Source of the DNA: Prochilodus magdalenae
Lineage: Eukaryota; Chordata; Actinopteri; Characiformes; Prochilodontidae
Length of the DNA stretch: 64,000 nucleotides
NCBI GenBank assembly: GCA_024036415.1
Contig: JAMWET010001220.1
Span: 744,001 to 808,000 of the forward strand
Direction of reading: 5' to 3'
Below are positions 15,180 to 28,486 of the stretch, one piece after another (position 1 is the first letter of the stretch; every line of letters starts with the position of its first letter). The translations under genes and the position numbers were made by a program. The notes below the pieces were generated by a model. That model ran no database searches. It was not told where the DNA came from and saw nothing but the letters and a program-made list of their open reading frames with translations.

Positions 15180-17155
15180 CTGTAGACACAGAAATACACA
15201 TCTCCTTTAGCAATCAAGCTTCCTTTAATGTGTGGTGGCTAATGACATGTAGCTAAGCAGGCTTAACTTGTGAGTGCAGTATGTAAAATCATACAGATTT
15301 ATGTATGTATGTGTGTATGTATGTGTGTATTGTTTATGTAAAATACTGAACATGTACCACAAGTACTCCTCACCAGCACCATAAAAAAACCATTTCTTTA
15401 GTTAAAAAATAAAAAAATCCTTTGGCAATTTGACCTCACTTAAATGTTAATTTATTCCAATATGTATCAAAACTTATTTATTGCTTTTTTGTGTATGTCA
15501 AATGTATGCCAGTAAATCTGGAAAGGACTGCCATTCAAACATAAATTTACATAATACATAAAATTAGAATAAAAGAGGTTTCAAAAAGTTAAATAGTTTT
15601 GCTGGACTATATACATATATATAGACGACCACTGTTGGCCTGCTAGCAGCAAAGCTGGCAGCCCCCTGACTTCTCACAGAAATGTCTAGAGATGTTTACA
15701 ATTATTTGTAGAGTCAAGTAAATTTTTAAATTTTTCTCTAAAAGTGTTCAAATATAAGCGAAAAGCACTATAGCATACACGCTAACAGAGCTTCCGCGAC
15801 AGCTTTTAAGCTAGGTATTGTTTACCTAGTGAACTCTTTACAAAGCGATCATTCTGAACATAGCAATCAAAGTATCCTCACATGGAACAGTAAGATGAAC
15901 TAAATATGGCAAAGTATGGAAAAATTCCAAATGAAATCAGAATTACTGCTGCCGTGTTTCTCTGTGTTTGTAGCATCCATGATTTTTACCAGTAAATGTG
16001 TTTCTTTTTATTCCAGTATTTGTTGTATTGATAGCACAAATAGTTGCAGCCAGAATGAATCACTCACCAGAAACCTGGTGGGTAGGTTTGACATTGTGAG
16101 ACATTCAAACGATTAAAGTTTTGGGCTCAGTTGTGCATGTGACGCATACCATGACAGGCCTTATCACTGTACCCAACAGGCATGATTGCAGACATTCAGC
16201 GACCAGTGATGCCCTCCATGACTGCCAGTGGCATTGGCAGATGGCTACACGGTGAAGGACTACATGGATGGAGAGTAACATCAAGCTCAAGCTGCATGGG
16301 ATGAATTATGGCTTAATAAATGTTGCCCATATTAGTTTAAATTTATCACCATTATTGTTCCTGGTAATCTTTATTCTCCTTCCAAATAGAATTGAATTCC
16401 AACACTTCCTTCTGGGTGCAACTATTCCTTTGATGATGAAGGTTTTGCAGCTGATATGAGCGGTAGCTGGGTTAGCAGCAGGCAGTGATCAGTGACAGAA
16501 AGAGCCGCGGGCTGCAGCCAACAGTCTGCTCACTGTCACTAAGAACACTGTGCTGTGTAAAAGAGAAATATGTGTATCCTCTACTGTCTTTATGTGAGAT
16601 ATTTCTCCAGCTTCCTATAGACTCCATCTTTCTCTCTCCCTTTCCTATTCTCGTGCACACAGAGCACTAGTACATACACACAAAGCATAACCAAAGACCA
16701 CACTTCAACACGCACATACAGTCAAATGAAAGATTATGTTTTTTTGATTTTCTAGATCACAATAAGTAAGCAGGGACTGTAAAAGTGCCATTGTCTGCAA
16801 ACTTCAGAGCACAAGTTGTATTTATGTGCTAGGTATTCTACTATACTTCTGCTACTGTACTTTGATGCTTTTAAATTGTCCCTCATGGTCCATTGATAAC
16901 AAATGTTGTGGTTCTGTGTACTGAAAACCCTCATTGTTTGTTTTTACATGACCATTTTTCCCACTAGTTTTATCCTTTAGACTTCAACAGGCTGTTTTTA
17001 CAAATTGTTATGAGATAAATCACCTCGGTTCTGTACTGCGCCTCAATCAAAGAGCACTCTTAAACACTTCTTATAACAATAAACCTTAAATATAAGTGGG
17101 CGGGGCATAACTGCTATAGGCTGAATAGGTGTATATATATCGTCGCTGTTCAAAG

Positions 17156-17380
17156 AAAAACATGCATCTCCATTTTTTGTCGATTTTCACTTTCAGGCAT
17201 CTTTTGAACACAGCAGCTGCTCTTCACACTGTGTGAATGTTTAATGTTGAATGGACCAACAGAAATGACGGCTGTTTTCAATGACTTCTATTTAAATTAA
17301 ATTAGGTTTTTGCCCTCTCCCGTAAAGTTGGCATTTTGGAGAGATGTGGTTTTCTTTGGACAGCGACGATGTGTAAATGA
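17156..17380. repeat. Dispersed repeat, copy related to 60085-60330
   Basis: It shares in order AACA-AGCAGCTGCT, TGTGTGAA, ACAGAAATG, ATTAGGTTTTTG, TAAAGTTGGC and CGGACAGC/TGGACAGC blocks with 60085-60330 in the same orientation, with small gaps. It is an old repeat of unknown class with no terminal repeats that I can see. Confidence 0.55.
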
Positions 17381-17423
17381 GTTGTTACTTGTGAATTAAT
17401 AAAAGCAATGAATTTAACACAAG

Positions 17424-17477
17424 CTGTTGTAAATTTTCCCACTGTGGGGCTAATAAAGGATTATCTTATCTTATCTT
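17424..17477 (+). repeat. LINE-type 3' tail with (TTATC)n
   Basis: TTTTCCCACTGTGGGGCTAA is followed by TAAAGGATTATCTTATCTTA. Same tail class as 12041-12087; the LINE body is not preserved. Confidence 0.6.
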
Positions 17478-20400
17478 CCTCAGCTTTGTGTTCATTAATG
17501 GACTATATGGGCTGGCAGGTGAATGATAGGTTCTGAAACTTGGGTCATGATTATATGTTCATTAAAGCTTCTTTGTTTTAGAATAGCAAGTTTTCTAAAA
17601 TAAAGAATAAGAATTGTATTTCTTTGAAACTGATCTGGTAGCATATTGGAAAATAAAATGCGCCAAAACGTTTACACAGTCCACACTTTATGTTAACACC
17701 AACAAATAATCAGTAAATGTAAATTTAAATGTGCAGAAATGTGATCACTGTAAAGGACATAGAGGTTGTTTTCACTTTAACAAAAACACAAAATCAACAG
17801 TACCTGATTTGACCTGGGGCACCCAATCTTCAATCTTCTGCATATAGCTGTACTCTAGAGGCCTGATACCCTGCTTGGCTGATAGGATTTTGGGCCTTTG
17901 GGCTCAGCTCAGGCTTGGGTCTCTTGTCATGAAGTGAAGGAACATGGCGTTGTACACTGTCATGCTCTCTCACTTTTTCTTTCAAATGTTACAGTCTATA
18001 ACTTTGTTCAAAATAACTCTGGTGTTTAATCAGCGAGTGAACATGCATCTGAATGAAACCGTGGATGATGAGAAGGACGAGTCGGGTTAGTGGAAAGGTC
18101 AGAGCGGATCTTTTCCCTCGCTTATTAAAAGTTTTTAAAAATTCCTGCATGCGTCGGTCTAAGAAACGTACCCATCAGAAATGTTCACGGAGGCAGTGAT
18201 AGGAACCAGATATCAGAAAAGTTCAAGCCTTTTAGCTTCCTCATCGCTGGTTATTATATTAAAGGGTCACAAATTTGCTGCTTTAAACTAAAACATATTT
18301 TTCACCATTGATTTATAGCAGGAAGGTGCATGCAGGTAGCTGTAAAGCAAAACAGCACTAGTTTCAGATTAAGTACTGTTTGACCATTACATATAAAATT
18401 ACACATAAAAAAACATTACATATAAAAACTCAAAGTGTAGTTCACTGCTCATTTTAGATGAATAAAATGTGTTTTATTTGTCTTATAAATATTATGAGCC
18501 CTGGCTCCTATTACAACCGCTGTCAAGATATTTGAGTCAGTATGTTTTGCTATAATTAACCATTTCACATCGACCCCCTCTGAATGACTTTGCTTGCATT
18601 TCAAACTCTAAAATATGCACAAATTTTGGGAAAAAAAATTTAATTTCTCTTTAATTGTGCTTGAAAGTGGAAGTCCAAAGGGTTTAGCTATTCTCTTCTG
18701 GGTAAAATCCTGATTCCTGAAGAATATACTGATACAAAAAAAGGTTTATCTGGTCTTGAATATGTGGGAATGCAAGCAAATGCCGTCCTGACAATCAACA
18801 TTTTCTCATTTGGATTAATATGATATCACTAACATTTCTGTTTAAATAAATCTCTTTTTTATTATTATTTATAATTTTATTATATTTTATAGTTAAATCA
18901 AATAGATTTGTCTTTAAAAAAATATATACAATTTAAAAATAATTACATGTATTGTGTGTATAGAAACCAAAATCTGAAATATTGTTTTTTTTAAATGTTG
19001 TATTACATTTTCATCTCTCTAGGCACAATGAGTTTTAATCCACAGGCGGGCAGTGAGAGCATTTGGAAGTGTGACTATTAAAAAAGCAATATATACATAC
19101 AAGTAAACTTTATTGTGTTTTATTAATGAGTTTTATTATTTACTGAACCTTTGTTAATAATGTACTGACTAGTGTTTTTGTTATAGTTATAGTTAGCTAC
19201 CCTTGTGAAACATTCTGTAAAGTTTTAGTTTTATAACTGATTGTCAGTGGAATGTTTAATCATTTGTTAAAATACATAAGCATAATTAACATACAGTCAC
19301 TCAAAGCAAAGGGATTTTAATTTAAAGTCTGTGTTACTTAAAATTCCACAAAGGTTTTCTAAATCACTGTATGGAATGATGGAATGATAGTAAATATATG
19401 ACACTTACCACCACTTCAAATATACTGGCCAAAGAACTGTACACAGTGGCAATGAGAGAAACCAAATGTCCAATATATTACAGGCTATTATAGAAAGTGA
19501 TTACAAATACTCTGCCACGGTTTCATGACGGTTCTGAGGAAAGGTCCATCCAAAAGCCATATGCAGGGTCTTATACAGCAAAACAAAGTTTTTAAAAACA
19601 ACAAAAAAAGAAAGTATATTGGTTCAGATCTACCATCATTAAAAAAAAAAACCTATTAATTCCTAGTAATGTAAATAATATCTTTACAAAACGTACATTT
19701 ATATTAAATCTCTCTGAATGACTTAATTCACTTCTCTTCAGGGTAACTGAACAAGATACAACTACAATCATGAAGCACAACATGTAAAGCATATCCAAAC
19801 GTGTATTACTAATACCGTGGTGCTCTGCCTCAATGTTACTATACTTTCTTACAATACCTGCAATACTTGTTAGAGATTAAGAAAACTATTATTAAAACCA
19901 TATTTGATGATTCACAGTTGAAAACTAGCAATCATATCATTCAGCAAAGTGCTGTTTAGCTAAACTTACTCACCATATTTGGAAATACTGGTCAATATTA
20001 TTGTTTTTTTGTTTTTTTAGCTCCTTAACAACCAGTATACGAACATGGTCTGGAACATACATATACCAAACACTTCCAAAAACACGCCTCAACAGACACA
20101 AGCCCACAGATTCTCTCCATTTTCTCTCTTCATTAGAGGACATTAGGGCCTGAAGTGTTCTCTTGAAGGGGAGCTGCTAACAGCAGCACTGACTCATTAA
20201 CACACATCACTGTGTGAGGACGTGAGGGCTTTAAGCACCAGTGTACTGCAGTCTTCCAGGAAACAGTGACCACATGTGGCGTCAAGGCTCTTTAATTCAT
20301 CAGCTGTGCTGAGATAACGAGAGGAACCGGCAGGCTGTCAATGGATTAACACCATCCAAGAGCCTTGCTTGCATCAGAGAGCGAGGAGCACTGGAGTGTA

Positions 20401-20748
20401 ATCCCGGCTCTGCAGTGATCCGGGACTCACTCAGCAAGACCTCATGCTGATGATGAGAATTAGGAGGCATATAGCACAACTGAGGGTTTGTTTGTGTATT
20501 TAATCCCATGGAAGTCATAGAGTTTGCAGTGTTTGCTGTTAATATTAGACAATATAATTTGATTTTGTCAAGCACGAACGTTATAGATAAACCAAGAGAG
20601 ATGACTGTCTGATGCAAACTGGGTGATTCCATGATTGGTGTGCAATGCTTTTGTATCATTCTACAGTTACAAATAAGCATGTAAGCTGAAAGTACAGTTG
20701 TCTGAAACAAAGGTAAAGCATTTTGTCCCCATAACCACACTTGACCCT

Positions 20749-21051
20749 GAATTGTATGGAGATCATATTATTTCACATAAATGTGTAAAACCATTTAACA
20801 TTCCCTGCTATCTGGACACATTCACTGCTATGAAATAGTAAGTGCTCTCATTGTTGACAGACAAAAATTTGTCTAACTTTGAAATATGACATTTGTATCC
20901 CTTAAAATATCGTCATACCATGGTTGTGGACACTAGCTAACCCAACTGTCAAATGTCCTACACTCAAAGCTCTGCTTTCAAAAACCCATGTTGAGTCAAA
21001 TCTTAGATTAAAAGTGATTCAATGCACAAAATCTCTGCAGTTTAGTCCAAG
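20749..21051. repeat. Left copy of a diverged direct duplication
   Basis: This 303-bp block starts GAATTGTATGGAGATCATAT and ends TGCAGTTTAGTCCAAG. It aligns end to end with 23209-23575 in the same orientation. It lacks a 64-bp stretch present in the other copy, and the gap lies at a short AACAT direct repeat, as expected for a deletion by slippage or recombination. It overlaps no exon. Confidence 0.85.
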
Positions 21052-21469
21052 ACTAGGCTTAATCCATGTCCATGAAACTGGCGCACAATGTCACACAAAC
21101 CATAACACAGTGTAATTCCTAGCAGCTCTGTTGATCTCTGCCATTTAGGTTTTATTTTTGGTTAGTCTCACCAAACTTTTCTCACCAAAAGTTTTTATTC
21201 GGTTGTCATTTGTAGTTTACTATTGCTGTAGTAAACAAAATAAAGGAACTGCAAGCTTACCAGTCAGTGGTCGGCCATACAGAATGAAGCTCATTTGCAA
21301 AGTTTATATTAGTGATACTTTCACATATCTGATAAATCCATGAACATGAATCACATATGATTTTAGTCACAGGCTCTACTAATAATTCTAGAGTTATCAG
21401 TCTAGACTTACTATCACTGACTAGTGACTAACTAGAATCATCAGTATGGGTCAAAGAGAGGTGAACTTA

Positions 21470-21987
<518 letters not shown>

Positions 21988-22144
21988 AAGGTGAAGGACT
22001 CGTTCCAGGTGGGGTTGAGGGAGGAGCGGATAGTCCTGGTTTTCTGCTTCGTCTCATTCTTGGGATCCGGGATCAGTTTCAGTTTGACGTATGGGTCTGA
22101 AAGCCCATTAGGGTCCATTGGAATTAGATTTCTTGCTTCCCCGA
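21988..22144 (-). CDS. prkca: prkca exon 6: C2 domain, first calcium-binding loop
   Basis: A 157-bp exon with acceptor CTTAG and strong donor GTAAGTA. It starts with TC (Val completed by the G of the previous exon) and encodes [20 protein letters not shown], then [20 protein letters not shown] and [12 protein letters not shown]. The two calcium-loop aspartates (equivalent to Asp187 and Asp193 of human PKC alpha) are present in PMDPNG and LSDPY. The lysine-rich strand that binds PtdIns(4,5)P2 (KLKL and KQKT) is intact. This part anchors the enzyme to membranes when Ca2+ rises. The wording TVGEARNL and KQKTRT resembles PKC gamma more than mammalian PKC alpha. Confidence 0.95.
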
Positions 22145-22448
22145 CTAAGGATACACAAAGCAGAAAGAGACCAATATAGTTTCATCAGCAGAGATTCTCT
22201 TTAAAAGGCTCACACACATCTGGTATGAAGTAATTCGCATTAAACTTTCAGCAGAATAAGAGACAGGATGAAAGGACAGTCCTTGCTCGCATCTGTATAT
22301 GTCCAAGCTGAAGTAAGGTGAAGTGTAACACTTATACCAGCTGCACCCTGCGGACAATATTAACAAATGCTCTGTTCACTTAATCAAAGTGAACAGCACA
22401 ATATGACGCAGCAGGAGGTCACGGCACCACCCGTAAGCAAAACACCAC

Positions 22449-22595
22449 CATGGCAATTACAAGCCGGGCCGCAAAGCACTATTGAAAAACAGGCTGGGCA
22501 GAAACGAATGGTCAACCAAACAAATCAATAAGGGCAAACGTCTAGCGCCAGGCACTGGCATGGCAACCATATCATATTCCATCTCCATGGCAACC
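22449..22595 (+). promoter_or_regulatory. Cluster of RFX half-sites (CATGGCAAC)
   Basis: CATGGCAA occurs three times: at 22449 (CATGGCAATT), 22559 (CATGGCAACC) and 22586 (CATGGCAACC). GGCAAC preceded by AT is the RFX half-site. The surrounding sequence is GC-richer than the intron average. It sits about 300-450 bases upstream of exon 6 on the transcript, as a possible intronic enhancer. Confidence 0.35.
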
Positions 22596-23208
22596 TTTTG
22601 GGCGGCGATTGTGTTATGTGAAGTCAGTGGAGATTAGGGTGTCACTGATGAAGGATGATGCGAGTATGTGAAGAGCTGTGCATTTACATTTCCTCAGCCA
22701 GCCGCCTGAATTTCGGTGTTTAGGTGTGATTACACAGTTAACTGCAGTGATAAGTAATGAACCAAATTTACATTGAATCTACATTCCATTTTCACAGCTG
22801 CCAGTCTGGACTTCTGAACCAATGACAAACAATAACAGTCCTTGTAATTCAGGTTGCTGGTAAAAACTTGGGATGGGAGATGGGAAGCAATAATAGCAAC
22901 ACTTATCCAGATAGTAATTGTGAGACAGTTCATGACACTGGAGCCAACGCAGCAGCACGTCAGGTGTAACATAACCATAAGGTCAGTACAGCTGTAGCTA
23001 GACTATACTATTTTTGACTTGGGTACAGAAACTGTACCATCTGAGGCTGCTTAGCTTTCCCTGATTCCTGCTCTTCTCCGAAGCCATTTCGCCTGAGGCC
23101 ATTTGAAACAGCCCCTTTTGTCTGATGTACCAGAACTGAGATTTATTTTACTCACATGGTTTACTGAAGCTGTTTTTTCTGATGCCTGAAAAATGTAAAA
23201 AGTTTTGA

Positions 23209-23575
23209 GAATTGTATGGAGATCATATTATTTCACAGTAATGTGTGAAACCATTTAACATACAATGCTTGAAAGCAAATCATCTTTCATAGGTCAATGT
23301 ACATTTATGTCATGGCCCTCAACATTCCCTGCTATCTGGACACATTCGCTGCTACGAAATAGTTAGTGCTTTCATTGTAGACAGAAGAAAATTTGACTAA
23401 CTTTGAAATATGACATTTGAATCCTTTAAAATATCCCCACACCATGGTTGTAGACACTAGCTAACCCAACTGTCAAATGTCCTACACTCACAGCTCTGCT
23501 TTCAAAAACCCATGTTGAGTCAAATCTTAGATTAAATGTGATTTAATGCACAAAATCTCTGCAGTTTAGTCCAAG
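23209..23575. repeat. Right copy of a diverged direct duplication
   Basis: A 367-bp block homologous to 20749-21051, same strand. It keeps 64 bp (about 23253-23316) missing in the other copy, flanked by AACAT direct repeats. No terminal repeats or target duplication are seen, so whether it is a mobile element or a local duplication is open. Confidence 0.85.
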
Positions 23576-23989
23576 TGTTACATGTGGCATACTATATAGG
23601 CCAGACAGGGACACAGATGGGAAACAAATATTTAACCCAAAACACATAAATAAAAACATTACTAAAATCAGTAAGCCTTTTTTAATGAATAGGCATAACA
23701 AAGAGCCATAAAAGGAACTAAAGAGATGTGCGAACAAACACTATATCCACACATATGCATGTCTGACATAAAGCAGACATTATTTACAGAATATTACAGA
23801 ATGTTGTAATTCATTACAAACCTCATTTGTAAGGGGTAACATCTGTACAGCTGTGTATATAGGTGTTACTGTAATACGGTAAGGAGCTTTGTTGCTTCAT
23901 ATTAGGTATGAAGTCTAAAGTGTGAGATGTCCACTGTGGTTAATGAGTGCTACAGCTCTGGGGACTAGCTCTTAGCGTGTCTTGTTGTG

Positions 23990-25660
23990 CTAACGTTGAT
24001 GTCTTATACCAGAGGAAAGTTGCTGTAAGAGGTGATGTCCAGGGTGAGAGGGGTCAGCTGTAATCCTGCCAGCGATCTTTATCACTCTGCTTTTGTAGGT
24101 GTCCTGAAACGTTAGCAGATTACATCCAGTGATTCGCTCTGCGGTCCTGATTATGCGCTGGAGTTTGGCTCGTTCTTGTGAGGTGGAGGACCCGAACCAG
24201 ATGGTTATGGATAAAGTGAGGATGGATTTGATAGCTGCTATGTAGAACTGGATCATCAGGGTTTTGTGGCAGATTGAATATCCTCAGCTATCTCAGGAAG
24301 AACATACCTTGCTCTGCTTTCTTGGTTATAGAAACTGTGCTGAGAGCACCTGCTGTTCACTGTTTCTCAGAAAACCACAGTCCATCGACACATGGAATCT
24401 GAAACTGACACCTGGGGCTTTTTGACCTGAGGTGAGCTCCACCATTATGAATACTGACCTAAAGTCCACAAACAGAACTCTAGCACAAGTTCCAGACCAT
24501 AGAGATGCTGTAGCATGAAGTGCAGGACCATGTTTAATGCATCCTGAAAATAACTGACAGCTCTGTATGCCAACTATAGGGGTAACCAGCAGAGGGTTTG
24601 TAATGGCCTTACATATGGCTAAGATCCTCATGACTACAGAGGTCAGGGCGATAGGTTCAGTGATGCTCATTTTTTAATTAACATTTCTTTTATTCTGCAC
24701 ACTGATGATATGAGTGGAGGACTGAGATGAGAGCGTGAGTGAGTAGGGCGGTTTACATGGAAGAAAAAGTTGATTGTACTTTGGTGCATTTAAATCTGTG
24801 GTAGATGTCATTCAGGTTGCTGGTGGGCTCTCATTCGTTCTGGAGTAAGGGAGTCTTATGCACCTTGTAGTTAGTTATCTGATCAAGGCCTCTCCAGACT
24901 GAAGTTCGGATGTTAGCAGAAACGTGACTTTTCAGTTTTTCTGAGTATCAGACTCTTGAAAAACGGTCTAGGGTATGAATTTAAAGCAGCCCTGCATATT
25001 TTCAGTGTCTTAATTGGTCTCCCTCTTCACTGTTGTAATGACAGGCTTATTGGTTTTAGGTTTCTGCCTGTATGTTGGGAAGAGGGCCACAAGATTGTGG
25101 TCAGAATGCCCGTAAGCTGCATGAGTGACGGAAGGATAAGCATTTTTAATGGTGCTGCTAAATGTTCTCTTTTCTTGTGACACAGGCTACATGCTGTCCG
25201 TTATTGGGCTTCTACTTTGGTAAGTTTCTGCTATTAAAGTCCCCCAGAATGATGAGTAATGTCCAGATTCTGTCTTTCTACTTTTAGCTGTTTCTGTGTC
25301 TGGGGGCATGTAAGCAGAAACCAGAATAAAAGAAGAAAAGTCTCTCTGAAAAGTGACTTCAGATGAGGAGTTTAACAGTACTTTGATGTCCTTGCATCAA
25401 TGTTTTGTTGGGGAGGTGCAGAGTGCTGTCCAGGGTCAGCTCGGAAAGTTAGGTCTCCATAAAGCAGAGGGCAGATGCAGTTGATGCAGTGTCCTTATAG
25501 GTCTGGTTGAGCAGAAATATTTTGTTGTCAAGAGATCGCAGATTGGAGAGAATAAAGTTGGTAAAGGTGTATAAAGCCCACGCCATCTCAGATGTATAAG
25601 CACACCAGCGCACCCTTTGTGAAGATTTCCATAAACCTGAAAGGTTTGTCAATCATTTCA
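23990..25660 (-). mobile_element. Degenerate L2/CR1-like LINE ORF2 (endonuclease plus reverse transcriptase)
   Basis: Read on the minus strand, pieces of an APE-type endonuclease come first: SLDNKIFLLNQ with ALCFMET near 25455-25550, ILVSAYMPP near 25310, ILGDFN near 25240 and the SDHNLV active-site block near 25105. Reverse transcriptase follows: PIALTSVVM near 24650, RVLFVDFRSVF (motif A) near 24470, and the thumb region SILTLSITIWFGSSTSQERA near 24200 with a TADPSHP ending at about 24010. Frames change and stops interrupt, and the YADD core is not seen, so this is a dead copy with internal deletion. The 3' UTR may continue to about 23850. Confidence 0.85.
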
Positions 25661-26238
25661 GCTGAAACACTGTCACTGAAGTCACTAGCTGTTCCTTGCT
25701 CCAAATGACAGAGTTTACACTGCAGATTACATCTAGGTTACATCATATCCCATATATGCAGGATTTTGTACCATCATGATATCTGCATGCATTACCAAGT
25801 GAATTCAACCAGTGTGGCTCCACAGAGTAATGGCAATTTATGGCAATTCTGCTGGTGGATTGTAAATTGTCTCAATATTTTTGATTCATATAATTAGCTC
25901 TGTGTTGACCTACTAGTGACCAAAAGTGAGAACCCCCAGTTGTGATTTTTTAACTTTTCACGCCACTCCACAAAGTCAGCTTTGCTGAGATGAAGCAGAC
26001 AATGTCATACACAATTCCAGAAAAATATATTTTTAAACTTTTTCGAGAAAAAAAGCCAGGATCAACTGAAGGACCTCATCCAGAACAGGTGTTGTACGGC
26101 TACTGTGAAAAGCCGCTCATGTAGAATATCAGTTCACCTGATTCTAGTGTCTTGCTCTGGTTGCATGAGATAATTCAATAAATGATTGACAGGGTTTTGA
26201 ACAGGACAGTAAATGAGTTTTTATCATCATGGGGAGCT

Positions 26239-26252
26239 GTTACCATGGTAAC
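26239..26252 (+). promoter_or_regulatory. Perfect palindromic RFX X-box
   Basis: GTTACCATGGTAAC matches GTTRCCATGGYAAC at all 14 positions and is fully palindromic. X-boxes bind RFX dimers and occur in ciliary promoters and in distal conserved elements. Here it lies deep in intron 5, far from any promoter seen. Confidence 0.5.
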
Positions 26253-28486
26253 TCAGGCCTAATGTAGGGGATGTTTTTCTTTCTACAACAAGAGCAATAA
26301 CTTTTCATAAAAAGTCATTAAATATTTTATACTTACAGACTAAAATGTGGAGAGAAAAAATTTATAATTCACAAAAACTCTTCAGTGGCTTCTCTGGCTA
26401 CTCCTTGGCTTTCCCCGTCTCATATCGACACATTTCTGCACATTGGGGTCCAAATGTCTGAGACCAGTAGTCATAAAACATCATGCAACGTAATTCAAAA
26501 TCTGTTCTTAAAAGTTTGGATTATGGATTAGTACTTTTGCTTGGACTGAAGTTAGCAGAATTCCATGTCCAAAAGCTTCGGATCAGTAGATAAAAACATT
26601 ACAGAGTTATCTGAATAAGGACTTCAGTAGAAGGAATAAGACAAAAAAGATGAAAAATTATTTATCAAGACTTTTTTACAAATTTTAATAATGTCCAGAA
26701 AAAAGGGCAAATTACAAGCCTTTTTGTTTTGATTCCTGGTTTAAACAAAAAAAATAAATTTAACATAAACTTTTGAACCGCACAATATATACTGTTTGTT
26801 TGGCCCTGTGCTTTGTGAAGTCCCTGTTGCTCACACTGGATTCTGGAGCCTATAGAGCCTATAGTGTAACTGCCTGCCAGTTTCATTGCCTGTGATAAAT
26901 ACGAGTCTTGGATTGCCCTTAAAAAAGCTACTGGTACTATTTTGCTACTTCAGCCTATCTTTCACTACAGCTACGAGTGAGACACATTATTGTTAAATAG
27001 GGTTTCTTTTTTAACTATCAGTGTTAAAAACATTGACTTGTAAGGATTAATCTACAGGGAGAAGCATTTTCACCAAAAGAGATAACCACAGAAACCTCAC
27101 ACAATGTTCCATGCAACATACAGGAATTACTTCGACCATCAACAAGCCAGCATCTATATTTTTGACCCTGCAAATTTAATTTGTTGTCATCTTTGTTATT
27201 TGGTGAGAAAAGTTGAGCTATAACATTTTTGAGAAGTGCCAGGAGAATTCACCTTTTGAGATTAGCCCGGATACCTTAGCTTCACACTGCCACGGTCTTC
27301 TGAAAAAAAAGGTCTACTATATAATCTGTCTGAAGGCCATGTGTGGAAGGTGCTAAGAATACAAGCAGAATTTCACCAGCAAAAGCAGAATCTTCCAGGG
27401 CTAGTCAAGTGGGCGCCAATGTCTTGTTACCATTAGCCAGAGAAGACTTCTGCTTACACCCTGGCGGGGTAGAGTACCTTGGTTCTAAGTTTGCCAGAGA
27501 GGCTAATTCAGCTTTAAACAAAGGACATTTGTCATTGCAGAAAGATTATCTGTATTACACTCAGACTGAGACAGAGTGTGTGTTAGCATGCTCATGCTAC
27601 ATTTCATCTTCTCATAGAATAACAGCACGACCCAAGTCCATTTATATAAACTGTAAATCAGTTCAAGTTAAAGGCCTTGAGTGCTTGACCTTAGCTCAGG
27701 GTATTGAATAGGTGGGTGTTATGAATACATACACATAAAATAACTGCAATGATCTCCAGAACCAAAAGGGGGAGACCAACCTCTTTCACTGACATTGATA
27801 TAACGCTCACAAGTGTGGTGACACAAACTCTATCCCTCTACACTCTCGACTATGAAAACTGAATTGCTTCCATCTACATATGGGTAAAGGAAGCATATTA
27901 GTGCTGGACTTGTTGCAGGTCTCTTGTAGGTCATGCACTAGCCTGCTATATTCTTCACAAGGCTTTCTGCCATGCACCTTTTTTAAAATGTTGAAATGCT
28001 AAAGGTCTCGCACGAGGCAGCAATACCAAAGGGGATTTTAACTAGGCCCTTTTCATGTCCGGCTGCCTCAGTTATCTCCAGATTCCCTGCGTTCGGCAAC
28101 AGAACAAGAAGCGGCAAGAGAGAAGCAAGGAATTTATCTGCTGTTGTTGCTTGGCTACAACATCTAACAGAGCCTTTCTGTTTTTTCTTCATGCTTTCTT
28201 TTCATCTTTATCTCTCCGTCTGTCTGTCTCGTTACATTGCACAAAAAGTCATTTTTTGAGGCCGAGCCTGTCAAAAAGCGCACCTTGTCGCTCGTGTTTT
28301 AGGATTTGTTATGCAAGCAATAATGCACAGCAGGGAGCACATTATCGTTATGTAGTCGCACACCTCTGGCTTAGTGTGAGGTGTGTGGTTATCCAGTGAT
28401 AATGCAACCCCATGGTGTGTTACTATGCTTACATGTTTATAAAAAGGCAAAACAGAGATTTTTATTCTTTCTTATGGAAGAAAATA

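Noticed and set aside
20300..20740. 146-codon minus-strand open frame
   Set aside because: Low-complexity composition without recognisable motif, inside intron 7 and not bounded by usable splice sites in a PKC frame.
27343..27711. 122-codon plus-strand open frame in intron 5
   Set aside because: No family features and no repeat or conservation signal visible.
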